Positions 8,486-17,803 of a DNA stretch of 64,000 nucleotides are shown piece after piece. The notes under the pieces are model-generated. The model was not told the origin of the DNA and ran no database searches. It was given only the letters and a program-made list of their open reading frames with translations. Numbering within the stretch: position 1 is the stretch's first letter; each line of letters starts with the position of its first letter. Source of the DNA: UBA1941 sp046329555 (GTDB taxonomy: Bacteria; Bacteroidota; Bacteroidia; Chitinophagales; LD1); NCBI GenBank assembly GCA_046329555.1, contig JAXLUK010000003.1:124001-188000 (forward strand). The letters run 5' to 3'. Position numbers and translations under genes: made by a program.

Positions 8486-10030
8486 ATGTGGTACACTAGA
8501 GCTGCTTTCATTTTGCTTTTTTATGGCTTCTGCATGGTATGCATTGCCCAAAAAGAAGACTACTACTGGGTAAAAGGATATGGCCCCCGAGCATCTGTGC
8601 CTGATACTGGCGTCAATCGCTCTTTTGGTGCTACCATACTTAACTTCAACGTATCTCCGGTCGATACCATTCGATTTGTAGGCTTGCTAAATATGTATCG
8701 CACCAATGCCTCATTTTGCGATAGTGCAGGACAGATACAACTCTACACCAATGGCGTACAAGTCTATAACAGGAATAATGTACTCATGGATAATGGCGAT
8801 AGCCTCAATGCCGGATACATGTTGTACGAATACGATCCGTGGTATGCCAAAAACGGCTATTTCATTCAACAAGGTGCCCTGGTATTGAAACAGCCAGGTG
8901 ATCTTCAGCTCTGGCATATCTTCCATACCTATCGCGATTCCTCTAATGAATTGGGATTGTATTACTACGATAAATTGTATCGCAGCGTGGCCGATATGCA
9001 ATGGAATGGAGGATTGGGTAAAATCGTTTCAAAAAACATCCCGCACATCACCGATACCATAGGCGGTGATATTTCTGCCTGCCGCCACTCCAATGGCCAG
9101 TCGTGGTGGATTATTTCGCAAGAAAGCGGCACCAACTGTTACTACCGGACCCTGCTGGATTCAAGCGGCGTTCATTTACTTCCTGATAAAAATTGCGATG
9201 GTGCGCCAACAGCGCGCAATGAATACAGCGTTTCAACCTTCACACCGGATGGCACTAAATATATTCGCCTCTCGCAGCATTTTGGCTTGCAGATTTTCAA
9301 TTTCAATCGCTGCACCGGAATGTTGTCTCATCCTGTTTCTATACCGCTTCATGAATTAATCGATTCATTCTGGTTCGGTTTGGGGGTGGCCGTTTCGCCT
9401 AATAGTCGCTATTTGTACGCCTCGGTAACATCCAGGGTATATCAGTATGATTTGTTTGCCGGCAACGTGGCCGCAAGCAAACAAGTGATTGCTATTTATG
9501 ATGGATTCGCTGACCGTTACTGCGACAGTTGTGTTTACTTTGAAACCAGGTTCGAATCTGCACAACTGGCACCCGATGGCAAGATTTACATTGAAACAGG
9601 TAACGGCACCCGATACTTGCACGTGATTGATTATCCCGATAGTGCCGGGGCTGCTTGTCAATTCCGGCAGCACGGTTTTAGGGTACCTACCTGGAATTCC
9701 GATATGCCTAACTTCCCTAATTGGCGTTTGGGTGCTGCGGTATGCCAAACGGGATTGCCGGTGTTTGAACCACTAAAATTTCAAGTCTTTCCTAATCCGT
9801 TTTCTGAGCAGATTGCAGTAGATTATGCCCAGGTAGATTGGACGGACAAAGCGTTTTTGCAGCTTGCTATTACAGATATTTACGGAAAGCGATGTTATGA
9901 ATCCACCTTGTCTCGATTTAGTGCCTATCAATCTATTCCAACCGGCCAGTTGCAGTCGGGCGCATATTTCATTCACATCACGGATGACACCTGGCGTTTG
10001 ATGGCAGTTAAAAAGTGTATCAAGGAATAG
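8486..10030 (+). CDS. Secreted protein with T9SS type A C-terminal sorting domain
   Basis: The protein has 514 residues. Residues 1-22 form a signal peptide ending near CIAQ. The body (about 60-425) is rich in aromatic residues and has beta-propeller-like segments such as 'FTPDGTKYIRLSQHFGLQIF', 'VAVSPNSRYLYASV' and 'ESAQLAPDGKIYIETG', which are WD40/YVTN-like surface repeats. The last 80 residues (FQVFPNPFSEQIAVDY, then ITDIYGKRCYES, ending in GAYFIHI and VKKCIKE) are a Por/T9SS type A sorting domain. It is therefore exported by Sec, then by T9SS to the cell surface or medium. The function of the body is unknown. The gene is bracketed by two RAYT-remnant regions that share sequence in direct orientation. 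Confidence 0.87.
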   Translation: MWYTRAAFILLFYGFCMVCIAQKEDYYWVKGYGPRASVPDTGVNRSFGATILNFNVSPVDTIRFVGLLNMYRTNASFCDSAGQIQLYTNGVQVYNRNNVLMDNGDSLNAGYMLYEYDPWYAKNGYFIQQGALVLKQPGDLQLWHIFHTYRDSSNELGLYYYDKLYRSVADMQWNGGLGKIVSKNIPHITDTIGGDISACRHSNGQSWWIISQESGTNCYYRTLLDSSGVHLLPDKNCDGAPTARNEYSVSTFTPDGTKYIRLSQHFGLQIFNFNRCTGMLSHPVSIPLHELIDSFWFGLGVAVSPNSRYLYASVTSRVYQYDLFAGNVAASKQVIAIYDGFADRYCDSCVYFETRFESAQLAPDGKIYIETGNGTRYLHVIDYPDSAGAACQFRQHGFRVPTWNSDMPNFPNWRLGAAVCQTGLPVFEPLKFQVFPNPFSEQIAVDYAQVDWTDKAFLQLAITDIYGKRCYESTLSRFSAYQSIPTGQLQSGAYFIHITDDTWRLMAVKKCIKE

Positions 10031-10060
10031 CGTTTTTAGTACGCTACTGCCTTACTTTGA

Positions 10061-10144
10061 CAATTAGGACGATTGGGACGATAAGGACGATTGGGACGGT
10101 TGGGACGAACCGTAGTCCCAAGCGGAAAATCAATTTGCTATTTG
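10061..10144. repeat. Nonamer array with tail, second copy
   Basis: Five to six GGACGATTG-like units at 10061-10112 are followed by a tail containing GTCCCAAGCGGAAAATC. Array and tail match 7853-7930 almost base for base. This places duplicated sequence on both sides of the T9SS cargo gene. Confidence 0.7.
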
Positions 10145-10300
10145 AAATTTGCAATAAAGCTTTGCACGATGGATTGATCGGCCTGGCCGCGAGACGCGGC
10201 GCCTCTAAGCGCTAACCCCTTTCTCAACAAATTCATTGGCCGTAGCGAAAGGGAAATGGAGTAAATTTGGAAAGGAGTCTAAACGCTACGCCCAGCATGC
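10145..10300 (+). mobile_element. RAYT element copy B (right end only)
   Basis: The last 30 nt or so of the transposase gene (AAGCTTTGCACGATGGATTG) are joined directly to the shared upstream tail. The complete right end follows, with CCTGGCCGCGAGACGCGGCG, CGTAGCGAAAGG and GAGTCTAAACGCTACGCCC, ending about 10298. The left end and nearly all of the transposase are deleted. Confidence 0.75.
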
Positions 10301-10305
10301 CAGGT

Positions 10306-10385
10306 TCGATGTTCGACTGTTCGATATTCGACTATTCGATATTCGACTGTTCGATGTTCGACTGTTCGATGTTCGATTGTTGGGC
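10306..10385. repeat. TTCGACTGTTCGATR array (period 15)
   Basis: Alternating TTCGACT and GTTCGATR half-units give about five 15-nt periods with few mismatches. The forward frame reads as repeated FDVRLFDIRL, but there is no start, homology or continuation to support a gene. Confidence 0.75.
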
Positions 10386-10439
10386 GTTTCTGGTAGTCTA
10401 AAAAAAATCATCAGGAAAGAAGGTGCGGGATGGTTTGGT

Positions 10440-10625
10440 GCTGATTGCTTTCTGGCTGTTCATCCGCCAGCGGGCGATAGGGCGCGAGCCATAGGCGAGC
10501 GGTGTGGCCGCGGCGCGGCCAAGGCCACACGGAACCCCGAAAGCACGCGGCGCCGCGCGCGGTGGTAGTACGCCTGGCGCACCTTACCGGCGCGGCGGGC
10601 GGCATCCCCATCACCCATTACCAAA
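10440..10625. repeat. GC-rich intergenic repeat upstream of dnaE
   Basis: This very GC-rich stretch has many nested GCGGCCGCGGCGCGGCC-like palindromic bits and an ACGGAACCCCGAAAGC segment. Related wording (ACGGAACCCCAGAGC, GGGCGGCCCGCC) occurs at 22.03-22.18 kb. Short ORFs on both strands here are compositional artefacts. Confidence 0.5.
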
Positions 10626-10703
10626 ACTTTCGCACAAGCGTGCGAAAAAAGCCGCTCCTCCCCTTCAACGGCCGTACGCCTTTTCCTACCTTTACCCCTT
10701 CCT

Positions 10704-13700
10704 ATGTCAGACTTCCTCCACCTCCATACCCATACCCAATATTCGCTGCTGGATGGCGCCGCCAGCATTTCATCGCTGTACAAAAAAGCGGCCGCCGATG
10801 GCATGAAGGGTATCGCCATAACCGACCATGGCAATATGTTTGGCGTGTTTGAATTTGTGGCCGAAGCAGCCAAACATAAAACAGCCGACGGACAACCGCT
10901 GAAACCTATTGTGGGCTGCGAATTCTACCTGGTAGAAAACCGCCATAAAAACAAATTCGGCGGCGGCGAAAAAGACCGGCGCTGCCATCAATTGCTGTTG
11001 GCGAAGAACAGCACGGGCTACAAAAATCTGGTAAAGCTGTGCTCGCTGGGCTACATCGAAGGTATCTATGGAAAATATCCGCGTATTGACAAAGAACTGA
11101 TTCTTCAATACCACGAAGGACTGATTGCCACCACCTGCTGCCTGGGCGCCGAAGTGCCGCAAACCATTTTGAGCAAGGGGGAAGCGGCGGGTGAAGAGGC
11201 GTTTAAATGGTGGCTGGATTTGTTTGGTGAAGACTACTATGTGGAACTGCAGCGCCACGGCATGGAAGAACAGGAAAAAGTGAATCAGGTGCTGATTCGC
11301 TTTGCGCGAAAATATCAGGTGCCCATTATTGCTTCCAATGATTCGCATTATGTAGATCAGAAAGATTTTAATGCCCACGATATTTTGTTGTGCATCAATA
11401 CGGGTGAAAAGCAGGCCACACCGGCCTTACGCGATTTTGCCGACGACGATGTTCAGGTGAAAGGCAAGCGCTTTGCCTTCTTCAACGACCAATTCTATTT
11501 CAAGACCACGGCTGAAATGCAGGCCTTGTTTCAGGATGTGCCCGAAGCTACCGTCAATACCGCGATGATTTACGATAAAGTAGATCATCTGAAACTGAAA
11601 CAGGACATTCTGCTGCCCCACTACCAGCTACCACCGGATTTTACCGATCAGGACGACTATTTAAAACACCTGACGTGGCTGGGCGCGCAGCAGCGGTATT
11701 CGGTGATGACAGCGGATATTGAAGAGCGCATCAATTTTGAATTGCACACCATCAGAACGATGGGCTTTGCCGGCTACTTTCTGATTGTGCAGGATTTCAT
11801 TAACCATGGAAAAGATATTGGCGTATTTGTAGGTCCGGGCCGTGGCTCGGCAGCTGGCAGCGTGGTGGCCTACTGCATTGGCATCACCAACATCGACCCA
11901 ATCAAGTACAATTTGCTGTTCGAACGTTTTCTGAATCCCGACCGAAAATCGATGCCGGATATCGATACCGATTTTGATGATGAAGGTCGCGATAAAGTGA
12001 TTCGGTATGTAGTAGAAAAATACGGCAAGGCACAGGTAGCGCAGATTATCACCTACGGCACCATGGCTGCAAAATCGAGCATTAAGGATGTGGCCCGGGT
12101 AATGGATTTGCCGCTTCCGGAATCCAATATGCTGGCCAATCTGGTACCCGGCAGACCGGGCACCTCGCTGAAACGCTGTTTATACGCCCCTTTGGAAGGT
12201 GCCGGTTCATTGAAAGAAAAGGAGAATTTTGGCGCCGAAGAATTAGAAAACATTAAGAAGCTGCGCGAGATCATGAGCGGTGAATCGCTGCAGGCTACGG
12301 TATTGAAAGAGGCTACTACGCTGGAAGGCAGTGTGCGCAATACGGGCATTCACGCTGCCGGTATCATTATTGCCCCTAAAGATCTGACCGAGATTTTGCC
12401 GGTAGCCACGGCCAAAGATTCCGATTTGTGGGTAACGCAGTTTGAAGGCAATGTGATTGAAGATGCGGGCGTTATCAAGATGGATTTTCTGGGTCTGAAA
12501 ACCCTCACTATTATCCGCGATGCGCTGCGGCTGATAGAAGAAAATCACGGCGTAAAAATTGATATAGATACCATTCCGTTAGATGATGCCAAAACGTATG
12601 AATTATATCAGCGGGGCGATACCAACGGCACGTTTCAGTTTGAAAGTGTGGGCATGCAAAAATACCTGCGCGAATTAAAGCCCGATAAGTTTGAGGATTT
12701 GATTGCGATGAATGCGTTGTACCGGCCAGGGCCTATAGAATACATTCCGAACTTTATTAAGCGCAAGCACGGCAAGGAAGCAATTGCCTACGATTTGCCG
12801 GAAATGGAAGAATATCTTCACGATACGTATGGCATTACGGTGTATCAGGAACAGGTGATGTTGCTCTCGCAAAAACTCGGCGGCTTCACCAAGGGCGATG
12901 CAGATACGTTACGGAAAGCCATGGGTAAGAAACAGATTGAAGTGCTCAACAAAATGAAGAGCAAGTTCATGGAAGGCGCTACCGCCAAGGGTTTCGAGCC
13001 AAAAATTCTGGAGAAAATATGGACCGACTGGGAGGCTTTTGCGCAGTACGCCTTCAATAAATCGCATTCCACCTGTTATGCTTTTGTGGCGTATCAAACC
13101 GCTTACCTGAAGGCACATTACACCAGCGAATACATGGCGGCGGTGCTTTCCAACAACCTCGGCAATTTGGACAAGCTCACCTTCTTTATGGAAGAATCGC
13201 GCCGTTTAGGTATTCCGGTTTTAGGGCCAGATATCAACGAAAGTAACGTACGGTTTGCGGTGAATAAAAAAGGGGAAATCAGGTTTGCGCTTTCGGCTAT
13301 TAAGGGAGTTGGTGAAGGAGCCGTAGAAAGCATTATTGAAGAACGGCAACAGGGCGGTCCGTTCAAATCGATTTTCGATTTAACCAGGCGCGCTAATTTG
13401 CGCATGCTGAACAAGAAGGCCATGGAAAATCTGGCGTTGGGCGGCGCCTTTGATAGTTTTGGCAAATACTCGCGCAACACCTACATCACGCCCGATTTGC
13501 AGGATGGCACCAATTTGATTGATAAAGCCATCCGGTATGGCAACAGTGAACAAAGCAACAAAGCCATGAATCAGAGTTCGCTGTTTGGCGGTGCCGGCCA
13601 CAGCGAATCGGTAGAGCCCAAAGTAGAGAACCGCGAAGAGTGGCCGTTTCTGGAAAAATTGAAATTAGAGAAAGAGGTAGTGGGTATTTATATCAGCGGG

Positions 13701-14282
13701 CATCCGCTGGATAGTTACCGTTTGGAAATTCAAACGTTCACCTCGTGTCCGTTGTCGCAATTGGTGGAGTTCAAAGACAAAGACATCCGCGTTGCCGGCA
13801 TTGTAACTTCAGCACAGCACAAAATAGCCAAGAATGGCAATCCGTTTGGCAGTTTTATGCTGGAAGATTACGAGGGCAATTTTGAGTTTGTGTTGTTCGG
13901 CAAGCAGTATATTGAATTCAAGAATTATATGGAGGCCGGCCGCTTGCTCTACATCAGCGGCCGGTATCAGCAGCGCTTCAACCAGCCTGATAATTATGAA
14001 TTCAGGATTACCAAAATTGATTTGCTGCCCGATGTAAGGGCACAGTACACCAAGCGCGTAACGCTCACTTTACAAGCCGCCAGCATCACCGATTCTTTTA
14101 CGGAGGCGCTACACGAGGTGCTAAAAAAATATCCCGGCAAATTACCGGTGAATATGAAGTTAGTGGATGAAGAGGAGAAGATTTCTGTTACCGGTCCGGC
14201 GCGTAAAATTTCGGTGGATGCGTCTAACGAATTTCTTTCGGCATTGAAGGAATTGGAAACGGTGCAGGTGAGTTTGAATTAA
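10704..14282 (+). CDS. dnaE: DNA polymerase III subunit alpha
   Basis: The protein has 1192 residues, the usual length for a DnaE1-type replicative polymerase. The N-terminal PHP domain starts 'FLHLHTHTQYSLLDGA' with metal-ligand histidines 6, 8 and 10. The catalytic aspartates sit in 'MPDIDTDFDDEGRDKV' (D419, D421, and D423 nearby). The palm continues with 'GPGRGSAAGSVVAYCIGI', and the fingers and beta-binding region contain 'MNALYRPGPIEYIPNFIKRK'. A helix-hairpin-helix lies around 'IKGVGEGAVESII', and a C-terminal OB fold around 'IRVAGIVTSAQHKIAKNG'. It synthesises the leading and lagging strands within the holoenzyme. The gene stands alone between repeat-rich gaps. A TACCTTTA element at 10687-10694 may be its -7, which would make the leader very short. 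Confidence 0.98.
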   Translation: MSDFLHLHTHTQYSLLDGAASISSLYKKAAADGMKGIAITDHGNMFGVFEFVAEAAKHKTADGQPLKPIVGCEFYLVENRHKNKFGGGEKDRRCHQLLLAKNSTGYKNLVKLCSLGYIEGIYGKYPRIDKELILQYHEGLIATTCCLGAEVPQTILSKGEAAGEEAFKWWLDLFGEDYYVELQRHGMEEQEKVNQVLIRFARKYQVPIIASNDSHYVDQKDFNAHDILLCINTGEKQATPALRDFADDDVQVKGKRFAFFNDQFYFKTTAEMQALFQDVPEATVNTAMIYDKVDHLKLKQDILLPHYQLPPDFTDQDDYLKHLTWLGAQQRYSVMTADIEERINFELHTIRTMGFAGYFLIVQDFINHGKDIGVFVGPGRGSAAGSVVAYCIGITNIDPIKYNLLFERFLNPDRKSMPDIDTDFDDEGRDKVIRYVVEKYGKAQVAQIITYGTMAAKSSIKDVARVMDLPLPESNMLANLVPGRPGTSLKRCLYAPLEGAGSLKEKENFGAEELENIKKLREIMSGESLQATVLKEATTLEGSVRNTGIHAAGIIIAPKDLTEILPVATAKDSDLWVTQFEGNVIEDAGVIKMDFLGLKTLTIIRDALRLIEENHGVKIDIDTIPLDDAKTYELYQRGDTNGTFQFESVGMQKYLRELKPDKFEDLIAMNALYRPGPIEYIPNFIKRKHGKEAIAYDLPEMEEYLHDTYGITVYQEQVMLLSQKLGGFTKGDADTLRKAMGKKQIEVLNKMKSKFMEGATAKGFEPKILEKIWTDWEAFAQYAFNKSHSTCYAFVAYQTAYLKAHYTSEYMAAVLSNNLGNLDKLTFFMEESRRLGIPVLGPDINESNVRFAVNKKGEIRFALSAIKGVGEGAVESIIEERQQGGPFKSIFDLTRRANLRMLNKKAMENLALGGAFDSFGKYSRNTYITPDLQDGTNLIDKAIRYGNSEQSNKAMNQSSLFGGAGHSESVEPKVENREEWPFLEKLKLEKEVVGIYISGHPLDSYRLEIQTFTSCPLSQLVEFKDKDIRVAGIVTSAQHKIAKNGNPFGSFMLEDYEGNFEFVLFGKQYIEFKNYMEAGRLLYISGRYQQRFNQPDNYEFRITKIDLLPDVRAQYTKRVTLTLQAASITDSFTEALHEVLKKYPGKLPVNMKLVDEEEKISVTGPARKISVDASNEFLSALKELETVQVSLN

Positions 14283-14299
14283 GGCTTGTGCGGAGCGAT

Positions 14300-14511
14300 T
14301 TTTCGAGGTTCGACAATTCGATATTCGACTTTTCGAGGTACGTCGGCGGAGACTTTTGGGGACGATTGGGACGGTTGGGACGGTTGGGACGTGGAGGACG
14401 ATGGGACATGTAGACGATTAGGACGTTTGGGACTGTTTGGACGATGGGAATGCGCTGCATCATGGCGGGAGTTGAATACAACTAAGCAAATGTCGTAATA
14501 AACAGCGCGCC
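14300..14511. repeat. Composite intergenic repeat, copy 2
   Basis: Here the order is a short TTCGA array (about 14303-14340), then about ten GGACGATTG-like units (14353-14450), then the spacer segment with ACTAAGCAAATGTCG and AACAGCGCGCC. The spacer is interrupted at about 14511 by the left end of RAYT copy C, so the element inserted into or next to this repeat. Confidence 0.75.
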
Positions 14512-14516
14512 CAGAA

Positions 14517-15424
14517 CTGGACGTAGCGTTTAGACTCATTTCTGAAACTTAAATGAATTTTGCTTTCGCTACGTCCAACGGAGATAGGCAATTACGAGAT
14601 TAGCGTAACGATGCGCCGCGTCTCGCGGCTAGGGTTTGACAACTTAAATTTTCTGAATAGAGCGGAACCGTAGATCTCAAGCAGTATTGTTGCTGCTCAG
14701 TTTCTCTCTATGCCCAATAAATATGCTATTCACGATAGCACACAACTTCACATTGTTACCTATGCCACTGTAAATTGGATAGATGTTTTTACCCGGAACT
14801 GTTACTGCGATATCGTTGTAGATTCATTAAATTTTTGTGTAGAACATAAAGCACTCGAAATATATAGCTGGTTCAATATGAGCAACCACCTGCATATGAT
14901 TATTAGCAGTGAAACGGCCAACCTATCTGCTATTTTACGCGAGCATAAAAGTTTTACGGCCAAAAAAAATTATTGAACTGATTACTACGCATCCAAAAGA
15001 AAGCCGGAAAGAATGGATGCTGAAAATGTTTAAAGAAGCCCGAGCAAACAATAGTCGGAACCGCCATGTTCAATTCTGGCAACAGGATAATCATCCTGTA
15101 AAACTAACCACCAATGAAATGATTGATCAACGTTTGAACTACATTCATAACAATTCGGTAAGAGCATATATGGTAGCGAATGCGAAAGATTATATCTACA
15201 GCAGCGCCAGAGACTATTGCGGTGAAAAAGGACTGGTGAAGCTTTGCATGATGGATTGATCAGTCTGGCCGCGAGACGCGGCGCTTCTAAGCGCCAACTC
15301 CTTTCATAACAAATTCGTTGGCCGTAGCGAAAGGAAAATGGAGTAAATTTGGAAAAGAGTCTAAACGCTACGCCCAGCATTCCGCTTGCGCTGCGCGCAG
15401 CAAAATACGCTAAGGCGAGAGGGG
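14517..15424 (+). mobile_element. RAYT element copy C
   Basis: The left end begins about 14519 (GGACGTAGCGTTTAGACTC) and the right end finishes near 15380-15424 (GAGTCTAAACGCTACGCCC, then GCAAAATACGCTAAGGCGAG). It is full length but carries a frameshifted transposase. The left-most bases differ from copies A and D (CTGGACG instead of CTGGGCG). Confidence 0.85.
14710..15259 (+). pseudogene. REP-associated tyrosine transposase, frameshifted
   Basis: This copy is nearly identical to the 182-residue transposase at 16630, including the HUH motif region (SNHLHMII) and the C-terminal SSARDYCGEKGL. A run of eight A at 14962-14969 replaces seven A in the intact copy (16882-16888). Frame 1 therefore stops after about 88 residues (TAKKNY), while the rest continues in the next frame. 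It is either a disabled gene, an A-run slippage site, or a sequencing indel. NP is also changed to NS in the NNPVRA motif, which argues for decay. Confidence 0.85.
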
Positions 15425-15573
15425 GGATTAGCAATTCAAAGACAATTAATAGGTATGGGAATACCTCGAAACGCTTTCCCGCGAAATTGGTTACAATTTC
15501 AATTTGGAGTTCCTCCGGGGGTGCAAATTACTGGTAGATAAAATTTTGGAATTAAATTTGATATATTGGAATT

Positions 15574-16116
15574 ATGAAAGGGATTCTTGTTTGTTTATTG
15601 ATTTTAGGTCTAAATGGTGATTATATCTACTGGAACCAAAGACGCATGTTAGATTGGGAAGATTACAAAGTAAAAACTTCACTTCCGACAGATGAAACTG
15701 CTGTCGTGCGTTCTGCTTGGGATTATGATACCCCATGGCATACCAAAGGGTCTACCCTATATATAAATATAAATACGGTTTTTGTGAAGAGTGCCTCTTG
15801 GGTAAAAAGAGGTAACGAAAGTGAATACCTTCTCCGTCACGAGCAAGGACATTATGATATTGCGGAAGCGAATGCAAGGAAGTATCGTGAAGCAGTGAAA
15901 GAATTTAATTTCAATCGTGCCACCCTGCACAAGGATTTAGACTCTTTGCATCAATACTATTATGCCTTGTGTTTTAAAGAGCAGGAGCAATATGATTTAG
16001 AAACAAAGCACTCACTGAATAAAGAAGTTCAGGAACAATGGATTTCGCGAATTATGGGCGAATTGGAAAAAGGGATGAATTATTGGAATCCTGAAATCGA
16101 AACTACGATGAACTGA
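15574..16116 (+). CDS. DUF922-family secreted Zn-protease-like protein
   Basis: The protein has 180 residues. Residues 1-15 are hydrophobic and may act as a short signal or anchor. The segment 'RRMLDWEDYKVK' is the family's opening motif (LxWxDFxG-like). 'LLRHEQGHYDIAEANAR' holds the HExxH-type zinc motif (His89, Glu90, His93), followed by long helices. This matches DUF922 (PF06037), predicted zinc-dependent peptidases common in Bacteroidota; the activity is inferred. The gene stands alone between RAYT copies C and D. Confidence 0.82.
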   Translation: MKGILVCLLILGLNGDYIYWNQRRMLDWEDYKVKTSLPTDETAVVRSAWDYDTPWHTKGSTLYININTVFVKSASWVKRGNESEYLLRHEQGHYDIAEANARKYREAVKEFNFNRATLHKDLDSLHQYYYALCFKEQEQYDLETKHSLNKEVQEQWISRIMGELEKGMNYWNPEIETTMN

Positions 16117-16383
16117 GCAATAAATGTTAGTTTTAATGTACTTCACAGCCATTCAATACGAGCCAAACAGACCAAAAACATAAAGCTTACGATGTAAACG
16201 GGTTGTATCAATAACCCAAACAATGCAAAGCGACTTATACAGCCACGATACTAATCTGTCAAGGTAAATTTTGACAAGCTTTATCGGTACGACCTGTGCT
16301 TACCATTACGAGCTGAAAAATCAAGCTTGGCTTCACATTGCTAATACCTATTTATACGGCTCCGCCACTACGGAAGCGCGCGT

Positions 16384-16414
16384 TAAAGTAGCACCGGCGG
16401 CTACTTTATTTTTT
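16384..16414 (+). terminator. Hairpin with T-tract
   Basis: The stem TAAAGTAGC pairs with GCTACTTTA and is followed by T6. It lies about 270 nt behind the DUF922 gene, just before RAYT copy D. The intervening 16117-16383 contains no convincing gene; a short stretch at 16290-16427 is coding-like in one frame but has no start. Confidence 0.6.
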
Positions 16415-16435
16415 ACCAACCGATGAACTTCCCTT

Positions 16436-17341
16436 GCTGGGCGTAGCGTTTAGACTCATTTCTGAAACATACCTGAATTTTGCTTTCGCTACGTCCAACG
16501 GAGATAGGCGATTAAGAGATTAGCGTAACGATGCGCCGCGTTTCGCGGCCAGGGCTCGACAACATAAATTTTCTTAATAGAGCGGAACCGTAGATCTCAT
16601 GCAGTATTGTTGCCGCTCAATTTCTCTCTATGCCCAATAAATATGCTATTCACGATAGCACACAACTTTATTTTGTTACCTATGCCACTGTAAATTGGAT
16701 AGATGTTTTTACCCGGAACTGTTACAGCGATATTGTTGTAGATTCATTAAATTTTTGTGTAGAACATAAAGCACTCGAAATATATAGCTGGTGCATTATG
16801 AGCAACCATGTGCACATGATTATTAGCAGTGAAACGGCCAACCTATCGGCTATTTTACGCGAGCATAAAAGTTTTACGGCCAAAAAAATTATTAAACTGA
16901 TTACTACGCATCCAAAAGAAAGCCGGAAAGAATGGATGCTGAAAATGTTTAAAGAAGCCGGAGCAAACAATAGTCGGAACCGCCATGTTCAATTCTGGCA
17001 ACAGGATAATCATCCTGTAGAACTAACCACCAACGAAATGATTGAGCAACGTTTGAACTACATTCATAACAATCCGGTACGGGCGCATATTGTAGCGAAT
17101 GCTGAAGATTATATCTACAGTAGCGCCAGAGACTATTGCGGTGAAAAAGGATTGGTAAAGCTATGCATGATGGATTGATCAGCCTGGCCGCGAGACGCGG
17201 CGCCTCTAAGCGCCAATCTCTTTCTCAACAAATTCATTGGCCGTAGCGAAAGGAAAATGGAGTAAATTTGGAAATGAGTCTAAACGCTACGCCCAGCATT
17301 CCGTTTGCGCTGCGCGCAGCAAAATACGCTAAGGCGAGAGG
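16436..17341 (+). mobile_element. RAYT element copy D (complete, intact)
   Basis: This is the best-preserved copy. A perfect 27-bp terminal inverted repeat spans 16436-16462 and 17271-17297. A second pair near the gene (GCGCCGCGTTTCGCGGCCAG and its near-complement at about 17184-17205) and CGTAGC pairs between them give each end a branched hairpin. Sequence shared with copies A and C runs on to about 17341. The ends bracket an intact transposase, so this copy could be the active source for the family. Confidence 0.85.
16630..17178 (+). CDS. REP-associated tyrosine transposase (RAYT, Y1_Tnp family)
   Basis: The protein has 182 residues. The HUH metal-binding motif is in 'MSNHVHMIISS' (His60, His62). 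The later segment 'LNYIHNNPVRAHIV' (Tyr144 and onward) is the conserved RAYT signature, which includes a candidate catalytic tyrosine. 'FWQQDNHPVEL' precedes it. Such enzymes nick single-stranded hairpin ends and are related to IS200/IS605 TnpA. In most genomes RAYTs are single-copy and domesticated, mobilising separate REP sequences. Here the gene lies inside a repeated unit with its own inverted ends and at least three relatives in 10 kb. Confidence 0.9.
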   Translation: MPNKYAIHDSTQLYFVTYATVNWIDVFTRNCYSDIVVDSLNFCVEHKALEIYSWCIMSNHVHMIISSETANLSAILREHKSFTAKKIIKLITTHPKESRKEWMLKMFKEAGANNSRNRHVQFWQQDNHPVELTTNEMIEQRLNYIHNNPVRAHIVANAEDYIYSSARDYCGEKGLVKLCMMD

Positions 17342-17343
17342 GC

Positions 17344-17462
17344 GTGAATCCAACTTACCAAATGTCGCAATAAACAGCGCGCTATTCGGAAATTAGCATT
17401 CACAAATCATCACATATCGAATAGTCGCATATCGAACAGTCGAACATCGAATAGTCGCGCAT
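17344..17462. repeat. Composite intergenic repeat, copy 3 (spacer and TCGAATAG array)
   Basis: The spacer (GAATCCAACTTACC, AAATGTCGCAATAAACAGCG, ATTCGGAAATTAGCATTC) directly abuts RAYT copy D. It is followed by about six TCGAATAGTCG/TCGAACAGTCG units at 17412-17462. The nonamer array is missing here, replaced by the RAYT element. Confidence 0.7.
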
Positions 17463-17519
17463 TGTCATGACTACCGCGAAATGCGAAAAATAGTACCATG
17501 CAGGAGCATTTGCGCAAAA

Positions 17520-17700
17520 ACTCCACCAAGCTATAGTTAGCAGGTAAGAATTGTGGCGGCTGCTCCGCTTCGCTGCGCACCGGGCTTTCCGCTTGTAGTC
17601 CTCGCGCCGCTCGTACCTCGCAGCGCTGCGGGCTACCGCTTCAATCCCTTCCGCTCAGTGCCAGGTATCGAAGGGTGCGTTTATCGGATTCTCAGGCTCG
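17520..17700. repeat. GC-rich intergenic repeat
   Basis: GC-rich sequence with AGTCCTCGCGCCGCTCGTAC and CGCTGCGGGCTACCGCTTC segments. A related block (AGTCCTCGCGCACTCGTAC, TGTGGGCTTTTCGCTGC) lies at 24.98-25.06 kb. No gene is visible in 17463-17803. Confidence 0.55.
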
Positions 17701-17803
17701 ATTCTTCGCTGTGCGATGGTTAGAGCCTGGGAAGTGAGCCACAACAATTTACCATTGGCAATTTGCAACCTACCATTATAAAGCTATGCAATAACCTATA
17801 ACA

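Noticed and set aside
10236..10568. ORF reading FDVRLFDIRL repeats
   Set aside because: Translation of the TTCGACTGTTCGATR intergenic array; no start signal or conserved domain, and similar arrays elsewhere are in other frames.
14224..14539. Pro/Asn/Arg-rich ORFs on the minus strand near 14.4 and 21.6 kb
   Set aside because: Low-complexity translations (RPNRPN) of the GGACGATTG arrays.
16270..16427. Possible gene fragment (reads YHYELKNQAWLHIANTYLYG in one frame)
   Set aside because: It looks coding-like for about 45 codons but has no start, no recognisable family and ends in a terminator hairpin. At most a decayed remnant.
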